Source of the DNA: Actinomyces sp. ph3
GTDB lineage: Bacteria > Actinomycetota > Actinomycetes > Actinomycetales > Actinomycetaceae
DNA length: 64,000 nt
Reading direction: 5' to 3'
NCBI RefSeq assembly: GCF_000308055.1
Contig: NZ_CAGY01000005.1
Coordinates: 186,001-250,000, forward strand
Shown: piece after piece, positions 25,388 through 34,137 of the stretch
Layout of the letters: every line of letters starts with the position of its first letter
Position numbering within the stretch: the first letter of the stretch is position 1
Program-made: the position numbers and the translations under genes
The notes under the pieces: model-generated
The model's input: the letters and a program-made list of their open reading frames with translations, nothing else
What the model was told of the DNA's origin: nothing
The model's database searches: none

Positions 25388-26638
25388 ATGTCTATTCCCT
25401 CATCGCGTGCTCACAGTGCTCTTCGTGCGACCTTTGTGGTCTATGCAGGCCTAGGTTTCGCAACCTCAGCGTGGCTCTCACGTTTGCCAGATGTACGCGA
25501 TCATCTGGGATTGACCCCGGGCACAATCGGCATGATGCTGCTGATTGCCTCCCTGGGCTCTTTGCTGACCCTTCCCACTTCGGGTCCGATCGTCATGAAG
25601 ATCGGTGCACGGTGGGCTGGGCGAATCGGCGTATTCATTTGGGCATTGGGCATTGCCGGAGCAGCGACGGGAACGCTTGCGAATTCTCTTGTGCTCTTCA
25701 CCGCTTCCCTTGTCTTCATGTCCGCCGGGACGGGCCTGTGGGGATCGAGCATGAACATCGAGGCTGGTTTGGTCCAAGCTGCTGTGAGGCGCTTGGTCGT
25801 GCCCGTGATTCAGGCGATGTATGCCGTGGGTATGCTCGGCGGTGCGCTCGTAGGCGCACTTGCCGCACGTGCGGGACTTCCAGTTGCAGCTCACCTTTTT
25901 GGCTTGGCCACGCTTGAGCTTGTGGTCTGTGGCATCGCTGTCGGTTTCTACCTCAGCCACGGCGAGGTCGCCGCTCTTGAACCCGCTAAGGAAAGCCCTG
26001 CGGGCGAAGGGGACGAGGCCTCGGGAAACAATGCGAAGAAGGGCCTGACCCGCTTGGCGTGGCGCGAGCGTCGCACGGTTCTGATTGCGCTCATGGTGAT
26101 GAGCGGTGGACTCCTGGAAGGCGCTGCTAACGACTGGCTGAACCTGTCGATGGTCGACGGTTATGGTTTTGCGACTTCTTCCGCGTCGGCGATCTTCGCT
26201 TTCTTCTTGCTGATGATGACGATCATGCGTTTCGGATCCCCGCGTTTGGAGAGGCGTTTCGGAGCGCCGCATTTGCTGCGATTCACAATGGGCTGCGCGA
26301 TCATTGGCCTGACGCTTGTCGCTTTTGCTCCGCATCATATTCTGGCGATCGTTGGCGTTGCCCTGTGGGGTATTGGGGCTTCTTTGGTCTTCCCGCTGGG
26401 TATTTCCGCCCTGAGCGTTGATCCCGTGATGACGCCTGCGCGAGTCTCGGTCCTCTCGACCGTGAATTATGGTTCGGCGCTCATTGGACCGCCGATTTTA
26501 GGTCTTATTGCGGATCACGTTGGCTACCACCGTGCGCTCGTTTTCGTCGTGCTCCCGGTGTGTCTGGCCATCGTGTTGGCCGGCCAGGTTCCGGACCAGC
26601 GGGGGCGCGTGCGAGCCGTTGCACCTCTTGACGATTAA
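25388..26638 (+). CDS. MFS transporter, 12 TM
   Basis: 416 aa major facilitator protein with about 12 hydrophobic helices and a hydrophilic central loop (residues ~195-220). The opening FVVYAGLGFATSAWLSRLPDVRDHLGLTPGTIGMMLL and the RWAGRIG motif-A-like loop resemble the fucose-permease/YbjJ type. The substrate cannot be read from the sequence. It follows the nan terminator but has its own -10-like TAAAAT at 25374-25379, eight bases before ATG, with no Shine-Dalgarno, so it is probably a leaderless separate unit. A link to sugar or sialic acid export/uptake is only suggested by position. Confidence 0.85.
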   Translation: MSIPSSRAHSALRATFVVYAGLGFATSAWLSRLPDVRDHLGLTPGTIGMMLLIASLGSLLTLPTSGPIVMKIGARWAGRIGVFIWALGIAGAATGTLANSLVLFTASLVFMSAGTGLWGSSMNIEAGLVQAAVRRLVVPVIQAMYAVGMLGGALVGALAARAGLPVAAHLFGLATLELVVCGIAVGFYLSHGEVAALEPAKESPAGEGDEASGNNAKKGLTRLAWRERRTVLIALMVMSGGLLEGAANDWLNLSMVDGYGFATSSASAIFAFFLLMMTIMRFGSPRLERRFGAPHLLRFTMGCAIIGLTLVAFAPHHILAIVGVALWGIGASLVFPLGISALSVDPVMTPARVSVLSTVNYGSALIGPPILGLIADHVGYHRALVFVVLPVCLAIVLAGQVPDQRGRVRAVAPLDD

Positions 26639-26647
26639 TCTTGAGTC

Positions 26648-27736
26648 ATGACGACTCTTGCTGAATTGACGACCTTTCGCGTGGGCGGAGAGGTTTCTCG
26701 CTTTGTTCGCGTGACTTCCAGTGAGGAATTGGTTGCTGCCGTTCGCGCGGCCGATGAGGAGCAGCGCCAGCTTCTAGTCCTAGGTGGCGGATCGAATCTG
26801 CTTGCATCCGATGCTCCATTTGATGGAACTGTCGTCGCCGTACGTCCGGGCGCAGAGATTGCACGGATCGTTGAAGAGGATGCGGATGGCTTGGTGATCG
26901 TCCGCGTGTGGGCCGGCACGGTCTGGGATGACTTTGTTGCGTGGAGCGTCGACGAACACCTTTCCGGTATCGAGGCCTTGTCGGGGATCCCCGGAAGCGC
27001 GGGGGCATCCCCGGTGCAGAACGTGGGTGCCTACGGACACGAGGTTGCTGAAACAATTCACAGCGTCGAGGCCTACGACCGCCTCGAGCAGCGCATCGTC
27101 CGTCTGCTCCCCTCCGAGCTAGGTTTTGCCTACCGTTCCTCCGCGATCAAGCACAGCATTGGTCAGCCCGGTCTTCCCGGCCGCGTGTGGGGGCCGACGG
27201 GGCGTTGGGTTGTGTTGAGCGTCGACTTTCGCCTCGAGCGCTCATCCTTGAGTGCCCCCGTCATGTACTCCGAACTTGCGCGGCGCCTGGGAGTGGAAGC
27301 TGGGGAGCGTGCCGAGGCATCCTTGGTCCGTTCGACCGTGCTCGAGCTGCGCGCGGGGAAGGGAATGGTCTTAAACCCCGAGGACCACGATACGTGGAGC
27401 GCGGGATCTTTCTTCACAAACCCCATCCTCCCCGAGGCTGTGGCCGCTGCGCTCCCCGAAGAGGCTCCTCGTTTCCCGGCGGGGGAGGGACTCGTGAAGA
27501 CCAGCGCCGCTTGGCTCATTGACCACGCAGGCTGCTCCAAGGGTTTCCATCTTCCCGAGGCCGGTGACCCGCCTCGCGCATCCTTGTCGACCAAGCACGT
27601 GCTGGCGCTGACGAACCGCGGGGGTGCAAGTGGTGCAGATATCGAGGCCTTGGCGCGCGCTGTGCGCGAGCGAGTCTTTGATGCCTATGGTGTGACTCTT
27701 GTTCCTGAGCCTGTTGCCATCGGTATTGAGTGGTAA
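26648..27736 (+). CDS. murB: UDP-N-acetylenolpyruvoylglucosamine reductase
   Basis: 362 aa FAD/NADPH enzyme making UDP-N-acetylmuramic acid for peptidoglycan. The start LAELTTFRVGGEVSRFV, GGGSNLLASD, and SGIEALSGIPGSAGASPVQNVGAYG are FAD-domain signatures. The catalytic Ser lies in AGSFFTNP near residue 254, and the closing AWLIDHAGCSKG is family-typical. Type I MurB with the actinobacterial length. The ATG at 26648 lacks a Shine-Dalgarno, while TAATCT sits six bases before it, suggesting a leaderless transcript. Confidence 0.96.
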   Translation: MTTLAELTTFRVGGEVSRFVRVTSSEELVAAVRAADEEQRQLLVLGGGSNLLASDAPFDGTVVAVRPGAEIARIVEEDADGLVIVRVWAGTVWDDFVAWSVDEHLSGIEALSGIPGSAGASPVQNVGAYGHEVAETIHSVEAYDRLEQRIVRLLPSELGFAYRSSAIKHSIGQPGLPGRVWGPTGRWVVLSVDFRLERSSLSAPVMYSELARRLGVEAGERAEASLVRSTVLELRAGKGMVLNPEDHDTWSAGSFFTNPILPEAVAAALPEEAPRFPAGEGLVKTSAAWLIDHAGCSKGFHLPEAGDPPRASLSTKHVLALTNRGGASGADIEALARAVRERVFDAYGVTLVPEPVAIGIEW

Positions 27737-27773
27737 CTCAGATCTTCTTCAACCTTGTGAATAGGCGAATTAT

Positions 27774-28187
27774 TTACCCGCGAGGCTGCTGTCTATCTGC
27801 CTGAAGCGCGGTGCGTAGGCGTTCGATCATATCGGGAACATTGCGGGTAACGGCCGCCCACAGAAGCTTGTCATCCATGCTTTGGTACCCCGAATGTGCC
27901 GCGATGTTCCCAGTTGTCCGTAGTGCGCGTTTCTCGACCGAGGTGAGGGTATCCATGTATGGCGCGTATTCCTCGCGCTCCAGGAAACCAGCTAGCCGGA
28001 TGATCACCATGCACGCGGAGTCGTATTCGGGGCAATCGGCGTTGAAGGTCTGAGGGGGGACTCCAGCAACCCGCTCGATGCGTCGAGCGATAACGTCAAG
28101 TTCACGTAAGAAGTTATCAACGTCGAAGCTAGGTGTTTGTCGTTTTGGCGCGCGTGGCCGAGGCGTGAAAGACGCAGGCTCGCTCAC
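27774..28187 (-). CDS. HEPN (DUF86-like) protein, partner of HTH-MNT protein
   Basis: 137 aa, mostly alpha-helical. The segment around LRTTGNIAAHSGYQSMDDKLLWAAVTRNVPDMIERL aligns with the end of DUF86/HepT HEPN domains, where a R-x4-H RNase motif is followed by GY and a tyrosine used in AMPylation. H98 and Y101 are present, but the expected Arg position is Gly (G93); the nearest Arg is R90. The gene overlaps the MNT gene by four bases (28184-28187), the usual antitoxin-toxin coupling. Known MNT-HEPN (HepT/MntA, type VII) pairs work by the MNT protein adding AMP to the HEPN toxin. Whether this one is toxic is unknown. Confidence 0.7.
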   Translation of the reverse strand: MSEPASFTPRPRAPKRQTPSFDVDNFLRELDVIARRIERVAGVPPQTFNADCPEYDSACMVIIRLAGFLEREEYAPYMDTLTSVEKRALRTTGNIAAHSGYQSMDDKLLWAAVTRNVPDMIERLRTALQADRQQPRG

Positions 28188-28654
28188 AGTGGTACCGCCT
28201 CGTCGATGATCTTCCGCAGAGCGTCGGGTACTTGTGTATCCGCGTGGACTTCGGTAGGAAATCCCGTGAGTTCGCTTGTAAACGATGCGATATCTGCCAG
28301 CTCAAACAGTGACAGCTCGCGGGTGGGAGTACCGATCAGATCAATATCCGATTCAAAGCCGTCCGTTCCCTGAGCGACGGAACCAAAGACGCGGAGGGAA
28401 TCGAGGCCCCGTTTCATGGCATAGCGGCTAATGGAGGGCGCGTAGCGGGCTAGTGGCAGGGAGGGACGATAGTCGGCGGCGCGAAGAATTTTCTCGAGAA
28501 GCTCGGTGGATACGGCACGTTTCCCGGCTTCGATTTGTGCGAGGGTTGACTGGCTCATCCCGGTCATGCCTGCTAGCTCAGCCTGTGTGAGGGAGGCGTC
28601 AGTGCGTGCTTCGCGCACAAGCAATGGTGCATCCTCCCGATTAAAACGCGTCAT
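28184..28654 (-). CDS. Xre-type HTH plus MNT nucleotidyltransferase (antitoxin-like)
   Basis: 156 aa. Residues ~8-63 form an Xre/Cro helix-turn-helix (AELAGMTGMSQSTLAQIEAGKR). Residues ~78-156 are a minimal nucleotidyltransferase with G91-S92 and the metal-binding D103-x-D105 (VFGSVAQGTDGFESDIDLI). Typical MntA proteins lack the HTH, so this is the HTH-MNT subtype, which could repress its own promoter. The ATG at 28654 was chosen over the GTG at 28672 because TATCAT ends six bases before it and no Shine-Dalgarno exists. A perfect palindrome covers the promoter spacer. Confidence 0.8.
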   Translation of the reverse strand: MTRFNREDAPLLVREARTDASLTQAELAGMTGMSQSTLAQIEAGKRAVSTELLEKILRAADYRPSLPLARYAPSISRYAMKRGLDSLRVFGSVAQGTDGFESDIDLIGTPTRELSLFELADIASFTSELTGFPTEVHADTQVPDALRKIIDEAVPL

Positions 28655-28659
28655 AAGTG

Positions 28660-28690
28660 CATGATAGTGCACGCGTGCACTATTGGTGAA
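28660..28690 (-). promoter_or_regulatory. Palindromic operator and promoter of the MNT-HEPN pair
   Basis: ATAGTGCACGCGTGCACTAT at 28664-28683 is a perfect 20 bp palindrome. On the minus strand it fills the spacer between TTCACC and TATCAT (28661-28666, spacer 18) ahead of the MNT start codon. The HTH domain of the first gene is the obvious candidate ligand, giving autorepression. Both promoter boxes are read by eye. Confidence 0.72.
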
Positions 28691-28699
28691 GAGAGATAC

Positions 28700-29791
28700 T
28701 TAGGCCGCGGGCGGGGCCGCAAGCCACTGATCGATTTCCGCTTTCCACACGCGTTTCGATGCCTCGCTAGCCAAAGAAGCATCAATCGACTGACGGGCCA
28801 AATCCGCTAGCTGCGCGTCAGAAAGCCCGAAAACATCACGCGCGGCCTCGTACTGGGCAACCACGCGCGAATGGAACAACAAGGGGTCGTCAGCCGAAAG
28901 AGCAACGCGCGCGCCGGCCTCGATAAAGCGCATGAGCGGAACAGATGCGAAATCTGGGAAGACCCCCAGGTGAATATTCGAGGTCGGACACACTTCGAAA
29001 GAAATATCCGCGTCAATCAAACGCCGCAGCAAATCGGGATCTTCACTGGTGCGCACGCCGTGCCCCAAACGCGTCGGGTGCAGGGCTGAAACAACATTCA
29101 TCACAGACTCCGGGCCCAAAAGCTCCCCGCCGTGAGGAACCGAGGCCAAACCGCCATCGCGGGCAATACGGAAGGCAGGAGCAAAAGCAGAGGTGTCGCC
29201 CATGCGTTCGTCATTCGATAGACCAAAGCCCACAACCTGTCCGGGGCCATCACCGGCATACTGAACCGCCAGACGAGCAAGCGTTCGCGCGTCAAGAGGA
29301 TGGCGAATCCGCGAGGCCGCAACGATCAATGCAACTTCAACGCCCGTGCGCTTCCCCGCGGCGATCGCCTCGTCAATGATGATCTCCAAAGCGGGAGTAA
29401 TCCCGCCAACCCAGGGCGCGTAAGACGTGGGGTCGACCTGCATCTCGAGGCGACGCGAGCCCTCGGCCGCATCATCTTCCGCGGCCTCGGCAACGATCCG
29501 CCGCATCGCGGCTTCGGAACGGACCAAAGCTCGCGCCGCATCGTAGGAACGCTGGAAACGGAACCAACCGCGGGCGTCCGCGGGCACGGTTAAGGGGTCC
29601 AAGTCCAAGAGGTGAGGAGGAAGGCGGGTGCCTTTCTCGCGGGCCATATCGATCAGAGTTTGCGGGCGCATCGCCCCAGTAAAGTGCAGATGCAGGTGTG
29701 CTTTGGGGAGCGTGGAGAGCGGCCGACGCCCGGGGGGAGTTGGTGCTGGAACCGTTAACGAAAGCTGGCGAGATGCTTGACGCTGCTCCAT
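28700..29791 (-). CDS. add: Adenosine deaminase family protein
   Basis: 363 aa amidohydrolase. Metal-binding HLHLHFTGA at residues 32-40, VPHGGELLGP with the His and the general-acid Glu (HGGE instead of the usual HAGE), HGVRTSEDPDLL, and the C-terminal ALSADDPLLF with the paired Asp are all present. It should deaminate adenosine or a related purine nucleoside in salvage. The HGGE form recurs in actinobacterial ADA-like proteins, some with unproven substrates. The ATG overlaps the stop of the upstream hydrolase (TGATG on the minus strand), so the two are coupled. I preferred it to a GTG six codons earlier for that reason. Confidence 0.85.
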   Translation of the reverse strand: MEQRQASRQLSLTVPAPTPPGRRPLSTLPKAHLHLHFTGAMRPQTLIDMAREKGTRLPPHLLDLDPLTVPADARGWFRFQRSYDAARALVRSEAAMRRIVAEAAEDDAAEGSRRLEMQVDPTSYAPWVGGITPALEIIIDEAIAAGKRTGVEVALIVAASRIRHPLDARTLARLAVQYAGDGPGQVVGFGLSNDERMGDTSAFAPAFRIARDGGLASVPHGGELLGPESVMNVVSALHPTRLGHGVRTSEDPDLLRRLIDADISFEVCPTSNIHLGVFPDFASVPLMRFIEAGARVALSADDPLLFHSRVVAQYEAARDVFGLSDAQLADLARQSIDASLASEASKRVWKAEIDQWLAAPPAA

Positions 29792-30600
29792 CAGTGCTTC
29801 TCGACCCACAGGAGCAAGTCGCGCAGGACCATGGCCTTCTCAGGCTCGTTGAGAACCTCGTGGCAGGCCCCGTCAATGACACGCAGGTGAATATCCGCAC
29901 CGGGGTGAGCTTCGAGCACGCGCTCAACAAACTCTGCAGAGCCTTCCGGCGAGGTGAGCTCATCAGCGCTGCCGTGGAAAATCAGCGTGGGGCAGGTCAG
30001 GCGATCCGCATGATCAAGCGCCTTCTTGCCCTGAATCACCATGGTCGAGGCCGTCAGAAGCGGGGGAGCGCCGTGGTAGTTGAGGGGATCGGCGTCGAAA
30101 GCTTCTTGGACGCTGGGATCACGCGAAAGCAAGGAATGTTCGGGCGTGGACTGTGCCGCCGGAACCTGTACTCCCGGCAAATAGCGAGCCAGTTTCCCAA
30201 GTCCGCCAACCATGGGCATAGGAAGCTGGGGGAGTGGAATGAAAGCGGGTCCGGTGAGGACCATGCAGCGCAGATCCTTGCGGTAGATCAGCGCAGAAGC
30301 AGCGCTAATCAAACCACCCATTGAATGCCCAAAGAGGATCAATTCATCGCAGCGTGAATTGTGAAGAGCCTGTTGGCGAGCAGCGATGTGGTCCTTGATC
30401 AGTAGACCGACGTCGACCTGGGCGCGAGGACCTGGGGAAGTGCCATGACCGTAGTGGTCGTAGGTTGACACATCGTAGCCAGTCTGGAGAAGCGCATTGA
30501 CCAGCCCTTCAAAACGTCCCGAATGCTCGCCATAACCGTGGGCGACAAGGACGTGTCCATTGGGTTGGTCGAGGTGTGTTCGCCGCGTCGAAAGGTCCAT
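29791..30600 (-). CDS. Alpha/beta hydrolase, monoacylglycerol-lipase-like
   Basis: 269 aa serine hydrolase (Hydrolase_4/lysophospholipase family). HGYGEHSGRFEGLVNALLQ near residue 20 contains the oxyanion-hole region. The nucleophile elbow is GHSMGG, the acid lies in FHGSADELTSPEGS, and the His in DGACHEVLNEPEK. No signal peptide, so cytosolic. It would release fatty acids from monoacylglycerols or lysolipids. The gene overlaps the adenosine deaminase gene downstream. The ATG has no Shine-Dalgarno; a CACAAT lies six bases upstream, so it may be leaderless. Confidence 0.87.
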   Translation of the reverse strand: MDLSTRRTHLDQPNGHVLVAHGYGEHSGRFEGLVNALLQTGYDVSTYDHYGHGTSPGPRAQVDVGLLIKDHIAARQQALHNSRCDELILFGHSMGGLISAASALIYRKDLRCMVLTGPAFIPLPQLPMPMVGGLGKLARYLPGVQVPAAQSTPEHSLLSRDPSVQEAFDADPLNYHGAPPLLTASTMVIQGKKALDHADRLTCPTLIFHGSADELTSPEGSAEFVERVLEAHPGADIHLRVIDGACHEVLNEPEKAMVLRDLLLWVEKH

Positions 30601-30668
30601 ATGTCAATTGTGACAGCTCAAGCTCAATTTTGGATAGCGCTATTGGGGTATTTATTGACGCGGAGTAA

Positions 30669-30709
30669 GAAAAACCCGGGCGGTAGCACTGTGTCGCTAC
30701 CGCCCGGGT
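30669..30709 (-). terminator. Terminator downstream of the aminotransferase gene
   Basis: Perfect 14 bp stem (30674-30687 with 30696-30709), eight-base loop. Read on the minus strand it is followed by TTTTTCTT, so it ends the aminotransferase message. Confidence 0.92.
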
Positions 30710-30735
30710 GTATTGAAGTTTTGTATTCGGCTGTA

Positions 30736-31950
30736 TCAGTGAGCTTCTGCCAGAAGTTCCTGGATGCGGCCAACGCCCTCAACAAGGTCCTCGTCTGCCA
30801 AGGCATAGGACAGGCGAATAAAACCAGAGGGGCCGAAGGCCTCGCCCGGAACGACTGCGACCTCGACCTCATCCAAGATCAGGTCGGCCAATTCGGCGGA
30901 AGTGGTTGGGACCTTCCCGCGAATCTCTCGACCAAGAAGATCCTTGACCGCCGGGTAGGCGTAGAAGGCCCCCTTAGGTGTGGGAACCTGGAGTCCGTCG
31001 ATTTCGCGAAGCATCTTCACCATGGTTTGGCGACGACGATCGAATGCTTGGCGCATGTGTTCAACGACATCCAGTGGTCCATTGAGGGCGGCGATTGCAG
31101 CGCACTGAGCAATGTTGTTGACATTCGACGTCAGGTGCGATTGGAAGGAGGTCGCTGCACGGATCACGTCGTGAGGACCGATCATCCAGCCCACACGCCA
31201 ACCGGTCATCGCATAGGTCTTCGCGACACCGTTCAACACAATGGTTTGGTCGGCAAGTTCGGGGACCAGCTTGACGATGTGTGCGCTCTGCGCACCGTCG
31301 TAGAGAAGGTGCTCGTAGATCTCATCGGTGATCACCCACACACCGTGCTTGAGTGCCCACTGACCGATGGCCGTCAGCTCAGCGGGAGTATAAACGGCGC
31401 CTGTTGGGTTAGAGGGCGAGCACAGAAGAAGAAGCTTGGTGTGAGGGGTACGCGCGGCCTCGAGCTGATCAACGGTGACCTTGTAGTCCTGATCAGCACC
31501 CGCGAAAACTTCCACCGGGGTTGCGCCCGCGAGCTTGATGACCTCGGGGTAGGTGGTCCAGTAGGGGGTGGGGAGGATGGCCTCGTCTCCGGGGTTCAGC
31601 AGCGCTGCGAAGGCCTGGAAAACCGCCTGCTTTCCACCGTTAGTCACCAAAACCTGGTCGGGGCTGACCTCGTAACCCGAATCGCGCAGAGTTTTGTGCG
31701 CGATTGCTTCCTTGAGTGCAGGAAGGCCCGAGGCCGGGGTGTAGCGGTACATCGCGGGGTTGCGTGCTGCTTCGAGCGCGGCCTCGACAATGTAATCGGG
31801 GGTGGCGAAATCAGGTTCGCCCGCACCGAAACCAACGACGGGACGCCCCTGTGCCTTCAGCGCCTTAGCCTTAGCGTCGACGGCAAGGGTTGCAGATGGA
31901 GTGATATTGGCGAAGCGCGTTGAGATGCGCGAAGCTGATTGAGTATCCAC
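30736..31950 (-). CDS. aspC: Aspartate aminotransferase, class I
   Basis: 404 aa PLP enzyme (subfamily Igamma/Ib type as in actinobacteria). [60 protein letters not shown] and the PLP-Lys region [21 protein letters not shown] are clear. [11 protein letters not shown] holds the substrate-binding Arg. It interconverts aspartate/2-oxoglutarate and oxaloacetate/glutamate. GTG start at 31950, no Shine-Dalgarno, CACAAT six bases upstream. A place just before tRNA-Trp-secE is usual in related genomes. Confidence 0.93.
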   Translation of the reverse strand: MDTQSASRISTRFANITPSATLAVDAKAKALKAQGRPVVGFGAGEPDFATPDYIVEAALEAARNPAMYRYTPASGLPALKEAIAHKTLRDSGYEVSPDQVLVTNGGKQAVFQAFAALLNPGDEAILPTPYWTTYPEVIKLAGATPVEVFAGADQDYKVTVDQLEAARTPHTKLLLLCSPSNPTGAVYTPAELTAIGQWALKHGVWVITDEIYEHLLYDGAQSAHIVKLVPELADQTIVLNGVAKTYAMTGWRVGWMIGPHDVIRAATSFQSHLTSNVNNIAQCAAIAALNGPLDVVEHMRQAFDRRRQTMVKMLREIDGLQVPTPKGAFYAYPAVKDLLGREIRGKVPTTSAELADLILDEVEVAVVPGEAFGPSGFIRLSYALADEDLVEGVGRIQELLAEAH

Positions 31951-32032
31951 ATCAGTATTGTGACATGGCCGCAGTCATTTATTGGTCTGAGTCACAATTT
32001 GAGCGTCTATGAGGCAATGTCGCGCGGATGAG

Positions 32033-32062
32033 TTGGACATGGGGCGCGTTCTCCCCTAAACT
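32033..32062 (+). promoter_or_regulatory. Promoter of tRNA-Trp/secE
   Basis: TTGGAC at 32033-32038 and TAAACT at 32057-32062 with an 18 base spacer. A start near 32069 would precede the tRNA-Trp by about 25 bases. Confidence 0.65.
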
Positions 32063-32094
32063 CAACCAGGCAACACTTTTTGAAGAGTTGCAGT

Positions 32095-32170
32095 AGGGCA
32101 GTGGCGCAATTGGTAGCGCACCGGTCTCCAAAACCGGCGGTTGTGGGTTCGAGTCCCGCCTGCCCTGCCA
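32095..32170 (+). tRNA. tRNA-Trp (anticodon CCA)
   Basis: Acceptor AGGGCAG at 32095-32101 pairs with CTGCCCT at 32160-32166. Anticodon CCA is at 32128-32130. Discriminator G is at 32167, with CCA encoded at 32168-32170. Only 27 bases separate it from secE, so the two are probably co-transcribed. Confidence 0.96.
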
Positions 32171-32197
32171 CTTAGGTGCAGAACTATTGGAGGAACG

Positions 32198-32500
32198 ATG
32201 AGCGGATCCCAGGCTCGCCGTGACGAATCGCCCAAGGCGGATCGTACAAAGAGCGGTGCAACGCGCTCTCGTAAAGCCTCCTCCTCTGAGAAGACCCAGG
32301 AAAAGCGTCCGAATATCTTCAAGCGCATGGTGATCTTCGTCTCTCAGGTTGTCGCTGAGATGAAGAAAGTTGTTTATCCCAGCGGATCAGAGACCTGGAC
32401 CTACTTCATCGTCGTGATTGTGTTTGTTACCGCAGTTATGGCTTTCACTGGAATTCTTGATTTCCTATTCGGTAGACTAAGTGCCATCGTATTTGGCTGA
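32198..32500 (+). CDS. secE: Preprotein translocase subunit SecE
   Basis: 100 aa. A charged N-terminal extension (about 40 residues rich in S, K, R) leads to the amphipathic helix VAEMKKVVYPSGSETWTYFIVVIVFV and a single transmembrane segment. This is the short one-helix form found in Gram-positives. ATG at 32198 with GGAGG six bases upstream. The upstream in-frame extension lies in the tRNA and was rejected. It acts with SecY and SecG at the translocon. Confidence 0.95.
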   Translation: MSGSQARRDESPKADRTKSGATRSRKASSSEKTQEKRPNIFKRMVIFVSQVVAEMKKVVYPSGSETWTYFIVVIVFVTAVMAFTGILDFLFGRLSAIVFG

Positions 32501-32507
32501 AACCGTG

Positions 32508-32538
32508 ACCCGCCCGCAGGAATGCAGGCGGGTTTCTT
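32508..32538 (+). terminator. Weak hairpin between secE and nusG
   Basis: ACCCGCC at 32508-32514 pairs with GGCGGGT at 32527-32533, followed by TTTCTTCT. This is short and may allow read-through into nusG, i.e. partial termination. Confidence 0.5.
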
Positions 32539-32591
32539 CTACGGCTCGGCCGTGAAGCACCGCGCAAGCGGTAACCACAGGAGGAAAACCC

Positions 32592-33404
32592 GTGAGCCAG
32601 GACAAGATCGAGGGCCAGGAACCCGATACTTTTGACGGTGGAATCGCCCCCGAAGGTGAGCTGGAGACCGCTGCACAGCGCGAGGACGAGCGCGAAGAGC
32701 GTCTTGAAGACGCCCCCGAAGAGCGCAAGGAAGCTCTTGAAGAAGGCGAAGCGATTGCTGGCGTCGAGGAAGCAGCTGAGGAAGCAGCCTCGAGCGAGGA
32801 TGATCCCATCGAGAAGCTGCGCCGCGAGCTCTACATGTCTCCCGGTGACTGGTACGTTATTCACACCTACTCCGGCCACGAGCGCAAGGTGAAGGCAAAC
32901 CTTGAGCAGCGCATCACCAGCCAGAACATGGAAGAGTCGATCTTCCAGGTTGAGGTTCCCGACGAATACGTCATGGAGTACCGCGGCAATGTGAAGAAGC
33001 GCGTTCGTCGTGTGCGCATCCCTGGATACGTCATTGTCTGCATGGACTTCAACGAGGATTCCTACCGCGTGGTGAAGGAAACTCCCGCGGTCACCGGCTT
33101 CGTTGGCGATCAGCACAATCCCGTGCCGCTGTCGATCGACGAGGTCGTCATGCTGCTGACCCCGAACGTACTCGAGGCTGCTGCCGCCGAGGAAAAGAGC
33201 GCTCCCGCTCCCGTTCAGGAAGTCCACACTCAGTTCGAGGTTGGCGAGGTCGTCACCGTTACCGATGGTGCATTCGCCACCATGAGCGCAGTGATCTCCG
33301 AGATCATGCCTGAAACCCAGCGTCTGAAGGTCTTGCTGACCATCTTCGAACGTGAGACCCCCATGGAGCTCACCTTCGATCAGGTCGAAAAGATCGAAGA
33401 GTAA
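32592..33404 (+). CDS. nusG: Transcription termination/antitermination protein NusG
   Basis: 270 aa. An acidic N-terminal extension of about 80 residues ([20 protein letters not shown]) precedes the NGN domain, which begins [24 protein letters not shown] and contains [20 protein letters not shown] and [13 protein letters not shown] domain near the C-terminus reads [21 protein letters not shown]. The extension is typical of actinobacterial NusG. GTG start at 32592 with AGGAGGAAAACCC upstream. It binds RNA polymerase and links to Rho or the ribosome. Confidence 0.96.
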   Translation: MSQDKIEGQEPDTFDGGIAPEGELETAAQREDEREERLEDAPEERKEALEEGEAIAGVEEAAEEAASSEDDPIEKLRRELYMSPGDWYVIHTYSGHERKVKANLEQRITSQNMEESIFQVEVPDEYVMEYRGNVKKRVRRVRIPGYVIVCMDFNEDSYRVVKETPAVTGFVGDQHNPVPLSIDEVVMLLTPNVLEAAAAEEKSAPAPVQEVHTQFEVGEVVTVTDGAFATMSAVISEIMPETQRLKVLLTIFERETPMELTFDQVEKIEE

Positions 33405-33493
33405 TTTCCCTGAAACGCAATTGGGGCTCCCTTTCTGCTGATGCAGTAGATGCTTGCCGATTTCTCGATCGGCGTGAGCTGCAGCACCTAGAC

Positions 33494-33522
33494 TTGGGGA
33501 GTCACCCACATCGCGTTATCAT
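33494..33522 (+). promoter_or_regulatory. Promoter of rplK-rplA
   Basis: TTGGGG at 33494-33499 and TATCAT at 33517-33522, spacer 17. The leader of over 100 bases before rplK can fold: GTGG near 33542 pairs with CCAC near 33578, and TCTACA with TGTAGA between them. In several bacteria L1 represses its own operon by binding this leader. That role here is inference. Confidence 0.6.
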
Positions 33523-33637
33523 GTAGATTCGTGCGTCTAGGTGGACTTTGTCTACAGGTTGCTCTTCTTGTAGATCCCACATGGACGTATGCCGCGGTAG
33601 TCTCCGCGGCTGAGTAAGAAATAGAAAGACCCGAAAT

Positions 33638-34072
33638 ATGGCACCGAAGAAGAAGAAGGTCACCGGCCTTATCAAGCTGCAGATCGCTGCAGGCGCCGCG
33701 ACCCCGGCTCCGCCCGTTGGTCCTGCACTGGGCCAGCACGGCGTTAACATCGTTGAATTCACGAAGGCATACAACGCTGCAACTGAGTCGCAGCGCGGTT
33801 CGATCGTCCCGGTTGAAATCACCGTTTACGAAGATCGTTCCTTCACCTTCGTTCTGAAGACCCCTCCGGCCTCCGAGATGATCAAGAAGGCTGCAGGTGT
33901 TGCAAAGGGTTCGGGTACCCCGAACACCGCCAAGGTTGGATCGATCACTATGGACCAGGTGCGTGAAATCGCTCAGGCCAAGATGGTTGACCTCAACGCC
34001 AACGACATTGATGCTGCATCCAAGATCGTTGCGGGCACCGCACGTTCCATGGGCATCACTGTTCAGGACTGA
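33638..34072 (+). CDS. rplK: 50S ribosomal protein L11
   Basis: 144 aa, begins [38 protein letters not shown] with the proline-rich thiopeptide-binding region [11 protein letters not shown]. The C-terminal RNA-binding domain contains [13 protein letters not shown] and [16 protein letters not shown]. It binds the 23S GTPase centre and supports stringent-response activation by RelA-type enzymes. ATG with GAAAGACCCGAA upstream. It is co-transcribed with rplA, 65 bases downstream. Confidence 0.97.
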   Translation: MAPKKKKVTGLIKLQIAAGAATPAPPVGPALGQHGVNIVEFTKAYNAATESQRGSIVPVEITVYEDRSFTFVLKTPPASEMIKKAAGVAKGSGTPNTAKVGSITMDQVREIAQAKMVDLNANDIDAASKIVAGTARSMGITVQD

Positions 34073-34137
34073 CCCTTTAATTTCCGTGGTAGGGCAGGCG
34101 CTGCCCGACACCCACACCTGCAAGGAGAAGAAGCAGA

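Noticed and set aside
29-26023. The 10-base palindrome CGAGGCCTCG at 29, 20431, 22221 and 26014, more often than chance for a 10-mer
   Set aside because: All four copies fall in the same codon phase (GAG GCC TCG, Glu-Ala-Ser), so preferred codons explain them; no positional pattern was seen.
29698-31923. Long plus-strand frames opposite the hydrolase and aminotransferase genes (up to 466 codons)
   Set aside because: They are antisense to clear, well-conserved minus-strand genes and give translations without family resemblance.
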